From contig JAPDFW010000075.1 in the NCBI GenBank assembly GCA_028826165.1, positions 355,632 to 419,631 on the forward strand: a stretch of DNA of 64,000 nt, read 5' to 3'. Shown piece by piece: positions 24,101-35,400 of this stretch. Position numbers and translations under genes: made by a program. Numbering within the stretch: the first letter of the stretch is position 1; each line of letters begins with the position of its first letter. This DNA comes from Anaeramoeba ignava. Taxonomy: Eukaryota; Metamonada; Anaeramoebidae. The notes beneath the pieces were generated by a model. The model saw nothing but the letters and a program-made list of their open reading frames with translations, was not told the DNA's origin and did no database searches.

Positions 24101-24205
24101 TTTTTTTGGAGAATTATTATTATCATTATCATTAATTTCACTATCAGTTTCACTTATAGATTGAGAATTTGAATTATCTTTATTATTTTGAATAAAATCA
24201 GCCAT
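21177..24205 (-). CDS. AzgA-type (NCS2 superfamily) nucleobase permease
   Basis: Seven exons: 24205-23980, 23911-23834, 23436-23261, 23174-23106, 23026-22476, 21630-21491 and 21403-21177. All phases join, giving 488 aa, the normal length for AzgA purine/nucleobase transporters. Key signs: first TM AGIAMFFVTI leading into ELIGTTPKVLAQAKMD (family AGxxTFxTxxYIxxxNPxIL), AFVATCFTMGLATISSGFLI, the late RRILILVAAWSLVGAVFGTV, VAVESCVGAAIGAKTGFPSV matching the family motif of a Glu-Ser before GxAxGGRTG, then LFPLFNLIPAGATGSILIF. About 12 TM segments. The N-terminal ~60 residues are hydrophilic and Ser/Asn/Asp-rich. Predicted plasma-membrane purine uptake; substrate not determinable. The GK-T-G-F junction supports the odd donor GTTTGT at 22475. 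Introns 2 and 5 are repeat-filled. Confidence 0.88.
21640..22460. repeat. Intron array of 11-12-bp units (permease intron 5)
   Basis: Units aaataaatatt and aattaaatatt, about 70 copies, fill intron 22475-21631. There are occasional single-base variants (ttggaataaat). The transcribed strand has no GT or AG inside the array. Confidence 0.9.
23450..23830. repeat. Intron array of 15-18-bp units (permease intron 2)
   Basis: Units attgattttgaaatt and aaattcattttgaaatt fill intron 23833-23437. Both strands happen to be open across it (Asn-Phe-Lys-Ile and Leu-Ile-Leu-Lys repeats), but splicing CF to TMGLATISSG fits the permease family exactly, so the array is intronic. Confidence 0.8.
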
Positions 24206-24577
24206 TTGCTATCGTTATTTTTATTTTTATTATCTTTATTTAAAAAATATTTTTTTGTTTTTTGTTTTTGTTTTTGTTTTTGTTTTTTTGTTTTTGCTTT
24301 TTCGATTTTTTTGTTTTTAGATTTGATAAGTTGAAAAATAAAAAGAAAAAAAAGAAGAAAAAAGAAGAAAAATGAAAAATAAAAAACAAAAAAAAAAATC
24401 TTAATTTTACTAATTTTTTAAAAATTATTAGTAATTATTTTTAATTTTAATTTAAATAAAAGGAAGGCAAAAATTAAATAAATAAAAATTAAATTAAAAA
24501 TTTTTTTTTCATTTTTTCTCTTTTCAATTTTTTAATTGAAATATTTAATTTAATTTAATTTAATTTAATAAAAAAAA
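24206..24577. promoter_or_regulatory. Divergent promoter region, permease / alpha-actinin
   Basis: 372 bp between two divergent ATGs. It holds T- and A-tracts only. On the plus strand TTTTTTTTTCATTTTTTCTC lies about 65 nt before the alpha-actinin ATG; on the minus strand TTTTTCATTTTTC lies about 165 nt before the permease ATG. A run of tttaa repeats directly precedes the plus-strand ATG. Confidence 0.45.
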
Positions 24578-27500
24578 ATGTCAAGAACTGGAAGAACTGC
24601 TGGTCCAAGAAGTCAAGAATGGGTAAGATTACAAAGAAAAATTTTCTCAAGATGGGTTAAACAAAAATTATTAAGAACAAGACCAGAAATGCAAATTAAT
24701 GATATTGTTGATGATTACAAAGATGGATTGGTTTTAATGAATTTAATTGAAGTTTTAAGTGAATCAAAATTTGAAGGAAAATACAATCAAAGACCAAAAA
24801 TGTCAGTTCATCGAATTGATAACTTAAACAACGCATTGAAGTTTGCATGGAGTAAAGGAGTTGATATGAAAGTGAAACCATCAGCAGAACAATTAGAAAA
24901 AGGCGATCAAAAGGCAGCATTAGCTTTAACTTGGGGAATCATGATGAAATTCATTAAGATTGATGATGGATCAGGCGGAGAAGCTTTAAATGCAAAGGAT
25001 GCATTGTTGATGTGGTGCAAAAACAAAACCGCAGGATATAAAGGTGTTGAAATTACTGACTTCAAGAAGAGTTTTGCTGATGGATTGGCTCTCTGTGCAA
25101 TCATCCACAAACATCGTCCAAAATTAATTGATTTCAATAGTTTGGATTCAAGTGATCCTATCAAAACCTTGCAGATCGCTCAAGACGCTGCTGAGAAGTA
25201 TTTTGGATTGGAAAAATATATCACACCTGATGAGATTAGAAAACTTGATGAGAACTCAATGGTTGTTTATGTCAGTGAATATTACTACGGAATTGCGGAA
25301 CAAAGAAAACTTGATTTGGCAGCTAGAAGAATTAAGAAGTTAATTGTTTTGACAAAGGAAAATGACAGGCTCAAAGCAGAATACAACAAAACAGCCAATA
25401 ACTTCAAAGCAACCGTTAAGAAAGTTGAAAAGATTCTTGAAGACAGAACAATCGACAATACAATGGCTGGAGCTAAAAGAAGATTGGATCAATTTTACGA
25501 ATACAAAGCAAAAGATAAAAATTCCTTAATTGCTGATCAATTGGATCTTGAGTCAAACTATAACAATTTAGCAATGAGATTGTCCCATCACAAACGTCCC
25601 GAATTCAAACCTGAAAAAGGATGTTCTTTGAAAGAGGTTGCCCAGGACATGCTACATTTGGAGGAGTGTGAACAAGAAAGAAAAGTAGCTCTTCATGCTG
25701 AATTAAATCGACAAATCAAACTCGTTAATATTTCAAAACAACATGAATCAAGATACAATAAATTAGTCGACTATTTCAAACAGAAAAAGGAATATCTCGA
25801 ATTCAGAGAAGAAATTGATTCAGTTTCTGCAGCCTACTTCCAAATCAGTCTTTTGGATCGATATGAAAAGGAAAATCAAACTATGATCAATACTGGTGTT
25901 GCCCATTTGAAAAAATTATCTGCCGAATTGAAACAGGAGAAATACGAATATCAAGCAAAAATCGAAGAGCATGATCACGATATTGATGATAAATTCAAGG
26001 AACTTGATAAATTGGCAAAAATCAAAAGACCTATTCTTGATGACCATTTGAAACGTGAAGAATTCATTGAAAAAGTCAGACAAATGAATGATGAACACAA
26101 AAACAAACATGAACAACTCTTGAAATGGTTCGAAATCAAGAAGGCCTATTTGAAAACAATGGAGGAAATCAATTCAGTTCCTGATGCTTCAAAGAATTTG
26201 GATATTTTCAATTCTTATGTTAAGGAATACAAGAAATACCAAGAAAAAAATCTTGTTGAATTCAAGAATTTCGGAAAAGAAACAATGAAACAAAAATACC
26301 AAACAGAATATTCAGAATATATCTTTAATGAAACTAAATATCAAGGCAAAACATTCGGAAAAAATCAATTCTCTGATCTTACTGATAGACATGATGATAT
26401 GGATCAAAAATTCAAGGAATTGGAAGAATTTGCTCAACAAAAGAAGGCTATTCTTGATGATCATTTTAAACGTGAAAAATTCATTGAAGTTGTCAGACAA
26501 ATGAATGAAGAACACAAAGACAAATACGAAAAACTTGTCAAATGGTTTGATTCCAAAAAGGCTTATTTGGATATCAAAGAGGAAATCAACACAGTTCCTG
26601 ATGCTTCAAAGAATTTGGATATTTTCAATTCTTATGTTAAGGAATACAAGAAATACCAAGAAAAAAATCTTGTTGAATTCCATAAATTGGGAGATGATAC
26701 TTTGAAACAGAAATATCAAACAGAATTTTCTGAATATGTTTATGATGAAACTAAATATCAAGGTAAATCATTTGGAAAAATCAAATCAGAAGATATTACT
26801 GATAGACACGATGATATGGATAAGAAATTCAAGGAATTGGAAGAATTTGCCAAACAAAAGAAGGCTATTCTTGATGATCATTTGAAAAGAGAAGAATTCA
26901 TTGAAGTTGTAAGACAAATGAATGAAGAACACAAAGACAAATACGAAAAACTTGTCAAATGGTTTGATTCCAAAAAGGCTTATTTGGATATCAAAGAGGA
27001 AATAAACTCAGTTTCCGAAGCAAGAACACAACTTAATCTTTTCTCAATTTATTCGAATGAATATAAAGATTACAAACAAAACGATCTTGTTGAATTTCAT
27101 AAATTGGGAGATGATACTTTGAAACAGAAATATCAAACAGAATTTTCCGAATATGTTTATGATGAAACTAAATATCAAGGTAAATCATTTGGAAAAATCA
27201 AATCAGAAGATATTACTGATAGACACGATGATATGGATAAGAAATTCAAGGATTTGGAAGAACTTGCCAAACAAAAGAAGGAAATTCTTGATGATCATTT
27301 GAAAAGAGAAGAATTCATTGTTACTGTTCGAAGAATGAATACTGAACATCAAGATCAATTCAAAAAACTTGTCAAATGGTTCGAAGATCAGAAAAATTAC
27401 CTCAATATCAGAGAGGAAATCAACTCAGTTGGTGAAGCACAATCCAAGTTGAGTTTATTTGATGTTTATTTGAAGGAATACATTTTCTACAAAGAAAACG

Positions 27501-29233
27501 AGCTTGTTGAATTCAAAAAATTAGGAAAGGATTTATTGAATCAAAAATATCAAACAGAATTTTCCGAATATGTTTATGATGAGACTAAATATCAAGGAAA
27601 AACATTCAATGGAATCAAATCAAAGGATATTACTGATAGACACGATGATATGGATAAGAAATTCAAGGATTTGGAAGAACTTGCCAAACAGAAGAAGGAA
27701 ATTCTTGATGATCATTTGAAAAGAGAAGAATTCATTGTTATTGTTCGAAGAATGAATACTGAACATCAAGATCAATACAAAAAACTTGTTGAATGGTTTG
27801 AAGTTAAGAAGGGATACTTGGAAGCAAGAGAAGAAATCAATTCAGTTTCTGAAGCCAAAACAAGATTGAATTTGTTTGATGTTTATTTGAGGGAATACAA
27901 AGAGAGTCAAGATAACGAACTTTCTGAATTGAAGAAATTTGGAGCGGAAACATTGAATCAAAAATATCAAACAGAATTTTCCGAATATGTTTATGATGAA
28001 ACTAAATATCAAGGCAAAACATTTGGAAAAATCAAATCAGAAGATATGACTGATAGACACGATGATATGGATAAGAAATTCAAGGAATTGACTGAGTTTT
28101 CAAAATCTAAAAAGGGATATCTTGATGAGTGCTTGAAATTGGAAACAAAGAAAGAAGAACTTCGACTTGCTTTTGCTAATGCTGTTTCTGAATTCACTGC
28201 GTTCATTAAATTGGAAATTGAAAATGCAAGTTTGAGAGAATTTGGATTCATTTTGGAAGAAGTTGAAGCTTACAGAAAAGTTATTGATGATTCTGATAAG
28301 GAAGTTTTACACAAAGCAGATGATAAAAAAACCGAATGTCAAAATGTCAAAAAACAACTTGATGAATACAAAGTAGTTGACAATCCTTATACATCATTAA
28401 CACTCGAAGATTTGGAGAAATCGCTTGACTCATTAAAAGCCGCGCTCGGAGAAAGAATCAAAGCATATGAAATTGAGCTCAAAAGACAACGAGACAACGA
28501 TGCTTTATGCAAGAAATTCGCAGAAACAGCTGATCCTTTCTCAAAATGGATTACAGAACAAAAAGACAAAATTACAGCCTCAAAGGAATCACTTGAAGTT
28601 CAACTCGGCTTTGTGGATAAACTCATTTCGGGATTGGGATCCGAATCCAAAAGACTTGATCCGTTGAAAGACCTTCAGGAAAAGATGGACAAAGCAGGAA
28701 TTCAAAATAACAGACACACAACTCTGACTCTTAAAGATCTTGAGGTTCAATGGCAACAATATGAAAACTTCCTGAAACGCAAGAAGAAAATGCTTGAGGA
28801 AGAAATTGAGCATCAAAAACTCCGAGGGATTACTGCCGAACAAATGCAAGAAATCGAAGAAAACTTCAAACAATTTGACTTCGATAATTCAGGAACTATT
28901 GATAGAAAAGAACTTATGGCTTGTTTATATTCTCTTGGAGAAGAAAGAACCCCTAAAGAGATCAACAAAATCATGGAGGAATATGGTGATGGAAAAGATA
29001 TTTCTTATGAAAGGTTTAAGGATTTCATGATTGTTCTTTTTGGAGATACAGATACTAAAGATGAAATCATTAATTCATTCATTTTGATTAATCGTGGATT
29101 TAAAGTTGCTAAGAAAGATTTAATGGAATTAGTCATGGATGACCAAGATATTGAATATGTTTTGAAAACTGCTCCACAAGTTGATGATGGATATGATTTC
29201 CATTCTTGGACTGAAGAGATGTTTGCAAGATAA
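24578..29233 (+). CDS. Large alpha-actinin-like actin cross-linker
   Basis: Single-exon ORF of 1,551 aa with visibly higher GC than its surroundings. Residues ~10-125 and ~128-240 are two calponin-homology domains forming an actin-binding domain (QRKIFSRWVKQKLL, DDYKDGLVLMNLIEVL, KNKTAGYKGVEITDF, SFADGLALCAIIHKHRP). A long helical rod follows; residues ~460-1185 contain about six nearly identical copies of a ~139-aa spectrin-like unit (TDRHDDMDKKFKELEEFA, DDHLKREEFI, KWFDSKKAYLDIKEEINSV). The C-terminus has an EF-hand with a canonical loop DFDNSGTIDRKE, a second degenerate EF-hand (YGDGKDISYERF), and the alpha-actinin-type closing EF module. Usual alpha-actinins have ~850-900 aa and four rod repeats; this rod is much longer. 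It should dimerise and bundle actin with calcium sensitivity. Confidence 0.93.
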   Translation: MSRTGRTAGPRSQEWVRLQRKIFSRWVKQKLLRTRPEMQINDIVDDYKDGLVLMNLIEVLSESKFEGKYNQRPKMSVHRIDNLNNALKFAWSKGVDMKVKPSAEQLEKGDQKAALALTWGIMMKFIKIDDGSGGEALNAKDALLMWCKNKTAGYKGVEITDFKKSFADGLALCAIIHKHRPKLIDFNSLDSSDPIKTLQIAQDAAEKYFGLEKYITPDEIRKLDENSMVVYVSEYYYGIAEQRKLDLAARRIKKLIVLTKENDRLKAEYNKTANNFKATVKKVEKILEDRTIDNTMAGAKRRLDQFYEYKAKDKNSLIADQLDLESNYNNLAMRLSHHKRPEFKPEKGCSLKEVAQDMLHLEECEQERKVALHAELNRQIKLVNISKQHESRYNKLVDYFKQKKEYLEFREEIDSVSAAYFQISLLDRYEKENQTMINTGVAHLKKLSAELKQEKYEYQAKIEEHDHDIDDKFKELDKLAKIKRPILDDHLKREEFIEKVRQMNDEHKNKHEQLLKWFEIKKAYLKTMEEINSVPDASKNLDIFNSYVKEYKKYQEKNLVEFKNFGKETMKQKYQTEYSEYIFNETKYQGKTFGKNQFSDLTDRHDDMDQKFKELEEFAQQKKAILDDHFKREKFIEVVRQMNEEHKDKYEKLVKWFDSKKAYLDIKEEINTVPDASKNLDIFNSYVKEYKKYQEKNLVEFHKLGDDTLKQKYQTEFSEYVYDETKYQGKSFGKIKSEDITDRHDDMDKKFKELEEFAKQKKAILDDHLKREEFIEVVRQMNEEHKDKYEKLVKWFDSKKAYLDIKEEINSVSEARTQLNLFSIYSNEYKDYKQNDLVEFHKLGDDTLKQKYQTEFSEYVYDETKYQGKSFGKIKSEDITDRHDDMDKKFKDLEELAKQKKEILDDHLKREEFIVTVRRMNTEHQDQFKKLVKWFEDQKNYLNIREEINSVGEAQSKLSLFDVYLKEYIFYKENELVEFKKLGKDLLNQKYQTEFSEYVYDETKYQGKTFNGIKSKDITDRHDDMDKKFKDLEELAKQKKEILDDHLKREEFIVIVRRMNTEHQDQYKKLVEWFEVKKGYLEAREEINSVSEAKTRLNLFDVYLREYKESQDNELSELKKFGAETLNQKYQTEFSEYVYDETKYQGKTFGKIKSEDMTDRHDDMDKKFKELTEFSKSKKGYLDECLKLETKKEELRLAFANAVSEFTAFIKLEIENASLREFGFILEEVEAYRKVIDDSDKEVLHKADDKKTECQNVKKQLDEYKVVDNPYTSLTLEDLEKSLDSLKAALGERIKAYEIELKRQRDNDALCKKFAETADPFSKWITEQKDKITASKESLEVQLGFVDKLISGLGSESKRLDPLKDLQEKMDKAGIQNNRHTTLTLKDLEVQWQQYENFLKRKKKMLEEEIEHQKLRGITAEQMQEIEENFKQFDFDNSGTIDRKELMACLYSLGEERTPKEINKIMEEYGDGKDISYERFKDFMIVLFGDTDTKDEIINSFILINRGFKVAKKDLMELVMDDQDIEYVLKTAPQVDDGYDFHSWTEEMFAR
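25965..28130 (+). repeat. ~417-bp coding tandem repeats in alpha-actinin rod
   Basis: The word gatagacaYgatgatatgga recurs near 26384, 26800, 27216, 27633 and 28050, a spacing of ~417 bp or 139 codons. Stretches over 150 bp are almost identical between neighbouring copies, including synonymous sites (for example around 26690-26860 and 27105-27275). A divergent first copy starts near 25965. Confidence 0.9.
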
Positions 29234-29434
29234 TTTTCAATTCAATTTTAATTTCAATTCAATTTTAATTTTAATTTCAATTCATTTCAAAATTTTTTTA
29301 ATTTCCAAAAAAAAATCAAAAACAAAAACAAAAAAGGAAATTAAAAAAAAAAACAAAATTTCATTTTTTTCTTTTTTTCTTTTTCTTTTTTTTATTTTTA
29401 ATTTTTATTTTTATTTTTATTTTTAAAAAAAAAA

Positions 29435-32400
29435 ATGTCTTTTTGGAAAAATTTATTCCAAAAAAAAAATAAGAAAACAAAATCAAATGAAAATAAATCA
29501 ATAAAAATAAATAGAAACTTTTCCTATTTTCTTTCTCATAAACCAAATGGAGAAAAATTACAACTTTTATGGGAAAAAAATAAAGTTATAGTTGAGGAGG
29601 TAATAATATTATTAATAAAATTATAAAATTAAATATAAAATAAAATATAAATTTATTAATAAAATTATAAAATAATATATAAAATTATTTATAAAATTAT
29701 TTATAAAATTATTTATAAAATTATTTATAAAATTATTTATAAATTTATTTATAAAATTAAATATAAAATTATTTATAAAATTATATATAAATTTATTTAT
29801 AAAATTATTTATAAAATTAATTTATAAAATTATTTATAAAATTAATTATAAAATTATTTATAAAATTAATTATAAAATTATTTATAAAATTATTTATAAA
29901 ATTATTTATAAAATTAATTATAAAATTATTTATAAAATTATTTATAAAATTATTTATAAAATTATTTATAAAATTATTTATAAAATTAATTATAAAATTA
30001 TTTATAAAATTATTTATAAAATTAATTATAAAATTATTTATAAAATTATTTATAAAATTATTTATAAAATTATTTATAAAATTATTTATAAAATTAATTA
30101 TAAAATTATTTATAAAATTAATTATAAAATAATATATAAAATTATATATAAAATTATTTATAAAATTAAATATAAAATTATTTATAAAATTATTTATTAA
30201 ATTATTTATAAAATTAAATATAAAATTATTTATAAAATTATTTATAAAATTATTTATAAAATTAAATATAAAATTATTTATAAAATTATTTATAAAATTA
30301 TTTATAAAATTATTTATTAAATTAAATATAAAATTAAATATAAAATTAAATATAAAATTTATGTATAATGTTTTAGGAAGAAAAAATTGATTGGTTTTGT
30401 CAGTTTTCTCATGAATTTATTGAAAATTATCAAGAATGGAGACCACAAAGAGTTAATAAAAAAGAAATTGAAGAAATTTTTTCACAAAATTTAAAAGATG
30501 AAGAGTTTATAGAATTGATTAAATCCGACCAAGTTCATTCACCTGAATTAATTTCAGTAGTTTTAGAAATATTATCAAAAATTCCAGAAGATATAGAAAG
30601 TCGTAAGCTAAATATATTTATATTTAATTTTAAATTGAAACAATTTTTTATGAAAAATTATATTTTATTTTAAAAGCAACTTTCAAAAAACCTTTAAAAA
30701 ATTTTTGCCATTTCATTTCACTTAAAATGGTCTCACTTTTATCAAGATCAATTTATAATCAAGCTCAATTTATTGAATCTGGAATATTTAATATTTTATT
30801 ACCAATCGCAGAAAAAACAGTTATTATATTTTTAGATTGGGTTGAAAAGGTTGGATTTATTATTACTATTATTATTATTATTAAAAAATATATCTTTTCT
30901 TATTTTTTGTTTCTAATTTAATTTAGTTAAAAAATCCAGTTGAAGATGAACGTCCAAAAATAATTTCTTTTCTTTTAGTTCAATATTTAATTGAAAATAT
31001 AATTTCCATTTTAAAATCTTTTTATGAATCAATCTATAAAAAACTAGATAGTTCTTTAACAATAAGATTAAATTCAGTTCTTATCTGTAAATATTTAATT
31101 CAAAAATCTTTTCATATTTATATTTGGAAAAATTGCTTCTTTGTTTAAAATTTTACAAATAGTTTTCTTACATAAATTTCTTGATTTCAAGAAATTCTTT
31201 AAATTAACACAAAATCATTATAAAATTCTTTTTGAATTAATTTCTGTAATTCAAGAATTTGTTACAAACAAAAATTTTTCTGAGCACCATTTATTATTCA
31301 TTTCAAATTTTATGTTGGAATTACTTAATTCGCCTGATGTCACTTTACCAGAAATACCCAATTTAGAATATATTAAAAAACAACAAACAAATTATGATCA
31401 AATAATCACAACACTTTTTTTCCAAAATGAAAATAGTTTCAATTCACTTGAGTATGAATTAATTGTTTATCAAGAATTTCATCTTCGAATGATTGCTCTT
31501 GAAATTATTCAACAATTAATTGTCAATAATTTGCAAGTTGAGAATTCAATTTGTAATAATATGAGATTTATCTATTTCTCAGAAATAATGGTTTGGATTG
31601 AAAGAATTTTTGTTACAAATTTGAATCCTGAAATATCAAAAATCCAAGATCAAAATCAAAATGAAAATCAAAATATAAATGAAAATCAAAATGAAAATCA
31701 AAATCAAAATCAAAATATAAATGAAAATCAAAATGAAAATCAAAATATAAATCAAAATCAAAATCAAAATCAAAATCAAAATCAAAATGAAAATCAAAAT
31801 CAAAATCAAAATGAAAATCAAAATGAAAATATAAATCAAAATAAAAATCAAAATGAAAATCAAAATCAAATTCAAAATCAAATTCAAATTCAAAATGAAA
31901 TTCAAAACAAACAAGAAATATTCAGACTTAGTAAAAGATACAGTCGAAAAATTATGAATCGTAAGAATTTAAATTTAAAATTAAAATTATTTATAAAATT
32001 ATTTATAAAATTATTTATAAAATTATTTATAAAATTAATTATAAAATTAATTATAAAAACAAACAAAAAATTATTTATAAAATTAATTATAAAATTAATT
32101 ATAAAATTATTTATAAAATTATTTATAAAATTAATTATAAAATTATTTATAAAATTATTTATAAAATTATTTATAAAATTATTTATAAAATTATTTATAA
32201 AATTAATTATAAAATTATTTATAAAATAATATATAAAATTATTTATAAAATTATTTATAAAATTATTTATAAAATTATTTATAAAATTATTTATAAAATT
32301 ATTTATAAAATTAATATTAAAATTATTTATAAAATTATTTATAAAATTATTTATAAAATTATTTATAAAATTATTTATAAAATTAATTATAAAATTAATT

Positions 32401-35400
32401 ATAAAATTATTTATAAAATTAAAATTAAAATTAAAATTAAAATTATTTATAAAATTATTTATAAAATTATTTATAAAATTAAATATAAAATTATTTATAA
32501 AATTAAAATTAAAATTATTTATAAAATTATTTATAAAATTATTTATAAAATTATTTATAAAATTAATAAAATTAATATTAAAAATTAATATTAAAAAATT
32601 TAGCAAAAATTCTTCAACTTCCTTATGAAGTTCCTTTAACAACAAAAACACCTCGAATCCAAAAAACAGTTTCTCTCCCTAAAATTTCATTTTCTTATTT
32701 TAATAATATTCAATTCCAACAATTTTTTAAACAAATGGGTGAAATTGTTTATCAAAGTTTTGCAAATGAAAATTTAGAAACTAAAGAAGAAATTGAAACC
32801 AAATCAAAACCTAACAAATCCAAAAAGCAAGAAATGGAAAATAAAAAAGATAATGAAGAAGTTCAAGAATTTATTGAAAAAGTGCTTTCTAGAGATTACA
32901 GAATGCATGTCCAAATTCGTTCAGAAGAATTTTCTGAAAAGAGAAATCTTGGAATGAAAATTATTGGATTACAAATTGAAGTTTTTTGTTTACACCAAAA
33001 TCCACCACATATTGAAGCACATAATTTATTGAGAATCTATATCATGGATTTTATTATACAATTCTGGAGATCCCAAATTCTCAAATTGTTTCATATCCAA
33101 ATTAATTTTTGGCTTAAATTATTGAAAGATATTGATGATGTAAAAAAAAAGATATTTAAAAAAAAAAATTCTTTTTTCAATTCTAATCAATTTATTTTGA
33201 ATAGAATATCAATGTTACTCATCATGCAATTGCAACAAGAGTGAAAAAATATGCATATCGTTTCATAGTTTTTATCGTTTCAAATCATCCAGATTTAAGC
33301 TTTGATGAATTATCATCATTAATGAGCTTTGTCAATAAAAAAGGAGCAGATTTAAATATTGTTTTTGATGTTACTCAAACATTTCTTTCTATATTGGAAT
33401 CAAATGAAAATAATTACTTGGATTCTCTTTTTCAACTTGATGCATTTACTGTATATAAAAACATTATCAGAAATTCTCTTTTGTTTGAAATCAATTGCAA
33501 CAAACAGTATTCAGAAAAAGTTTTCAACAGAGCATTTTACAAGGTGTTCCAATTTATGGAGTATCTTTTCGAGAACATCGATATTAGGAAGAAGGCTGGA
33601 CAAGATATTGAATGGATTAGAACAATCACTTTATTAATTACAGAGCAAAATGTTAGGCAATATGCCTTGGAAATGTTTTTGAAAATGATGAGCTCTGTTC
33701 CATTTTCAGATTCGTTTCGCTATTCAAATTTATTTTCAATTTTCCTTGAACAAATTTCTGCATCTGCTCAATATGAGGGTTTGATTCAGATGCAAGAAAC
33801 ATTACCGAATACAGATATTAAAGAAAAACAAGAAAATAACAATAACAATAATAATAATAACAATCAAGAACTTATAGATCAAACAAAATATCAAAATGAA
33901 TTCAAAAAATTAGTGAAAATTCATGATTTAATTTCTGTATTAATTTCTGCAATTACACAAAATCGAAAATCGTTGCAAAAACTTCTCCCTAAAACAGAAA
34001 CATTCCACATGATTGAATCTTTACTGAGTATTTCTAAGTTGAGTTCAGAAAGTATTGTTTCAATTCTTAGATTACTAAACGCAATATTCTATGAAAATTC
34101 AGCAAACACAGACCTTTTCCAGAGACAAATCAAGTTCGAGAGACTTCAAGAACTACTTTCATTTTCAGAGGAGAATAATTTAAGACAAGCAATTTTAGAT
34201 CCACTTTTGGATATGCTTGTAAATAATGGAAAATTTGATTCCTCAACAAATTACATAATTCGAAACAAGAATGTTCTTCTTGTTATTTTCAAAATTTACA
34301 CTGGAAAAGAAAATTACAGTTTATTTTCCAATATACTTGATATTTTCATTCAAATTACAGAAAAATCAATTCATAATGCTTGGTGTTGCAGCAGTGTTGG
34401 TCTTGTTTCTTTTCTTGGCAATCTTCTTACAAAGAATGTGGTTCATTGCGAACAAAAGAAGAAAATTGCAACTTTAATTGGAGTAATTGGTTCACAAAGT
34501 GTTACCATTAAGGAAATGAAAAAACTTTGGACTCTTTTAAAGAGTAACTCTGATGGAAAGCGTCCTCCTCATGAAATTTTTGTTTTGAGTGCTATGAAAA
34601 AAATGGCTAAAAGAAATGAAGAATTTGGATTCAAGAATTCACCAAGAGCACTTTTTGATTTTAATTCTGGAGATATTACTGTTCCTATAATTGAAAAATT
34701 CCCAAATCACGGATGGGGATTTTATACATGGATTCATTTAGAAAAAATCGAAGAATTGAGAAGAAATTCCAATTACCAACCCAGATTATTTAGTTTTTTA
34801 ACTGAAACTGGAGATGGAGTTGAATTTTATTTTATGAAGCAAACTTATTATGAAAAAATAAAAGAAGATATGAAAGAAGATATAAAACAAGATATGAAAG
34901 AAGATATTAAACAAGATATAAAACAAGATATAAAACAAGATTTAAAACAAGATATAAAACAAGATCTAAAACAAGATTTGAAAGAAAATCAAAATACTTC
35001 ATTTCGTCAAAGAAGAAATACAATGACAAGAAAAATGAGTATTGTTTTTGTTTTGCGTTTAATTATAGATGGATCTCCTTCAGAAATATCCTTTGGTTTT
35101 AAAATTTCTGAAAGAAGATGGAATTTCATTGCAATTTCACAATCATGCAAAACTCCATGGTCATCAAGTAGAGTTCGCGTCGTTTTCAATAATGATTACT
35201 TGGAAGAAATTTCAGCAAAATATCCAACATTTGGATTACCATTGATTTACAATAAAATTGGAGCTAAATTCACAATCCCACAAAAAACGAACTTGAATGA
35301 ACCAAATCCATTAATAAATCAAGAAAAAATGAACGAATCACAAAAATCACCAAATAAAACAGAACAAAAAGAAGGAAAAACCGAGCAAGCAGAAAATATT

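Noticed and set aside
31902-32651. Minus-strand ORF rich in Asn-Phe-Ile
   Set aside because: Antisense of BEACH intron 5; 12-bp repeats contain no stop in this frame.
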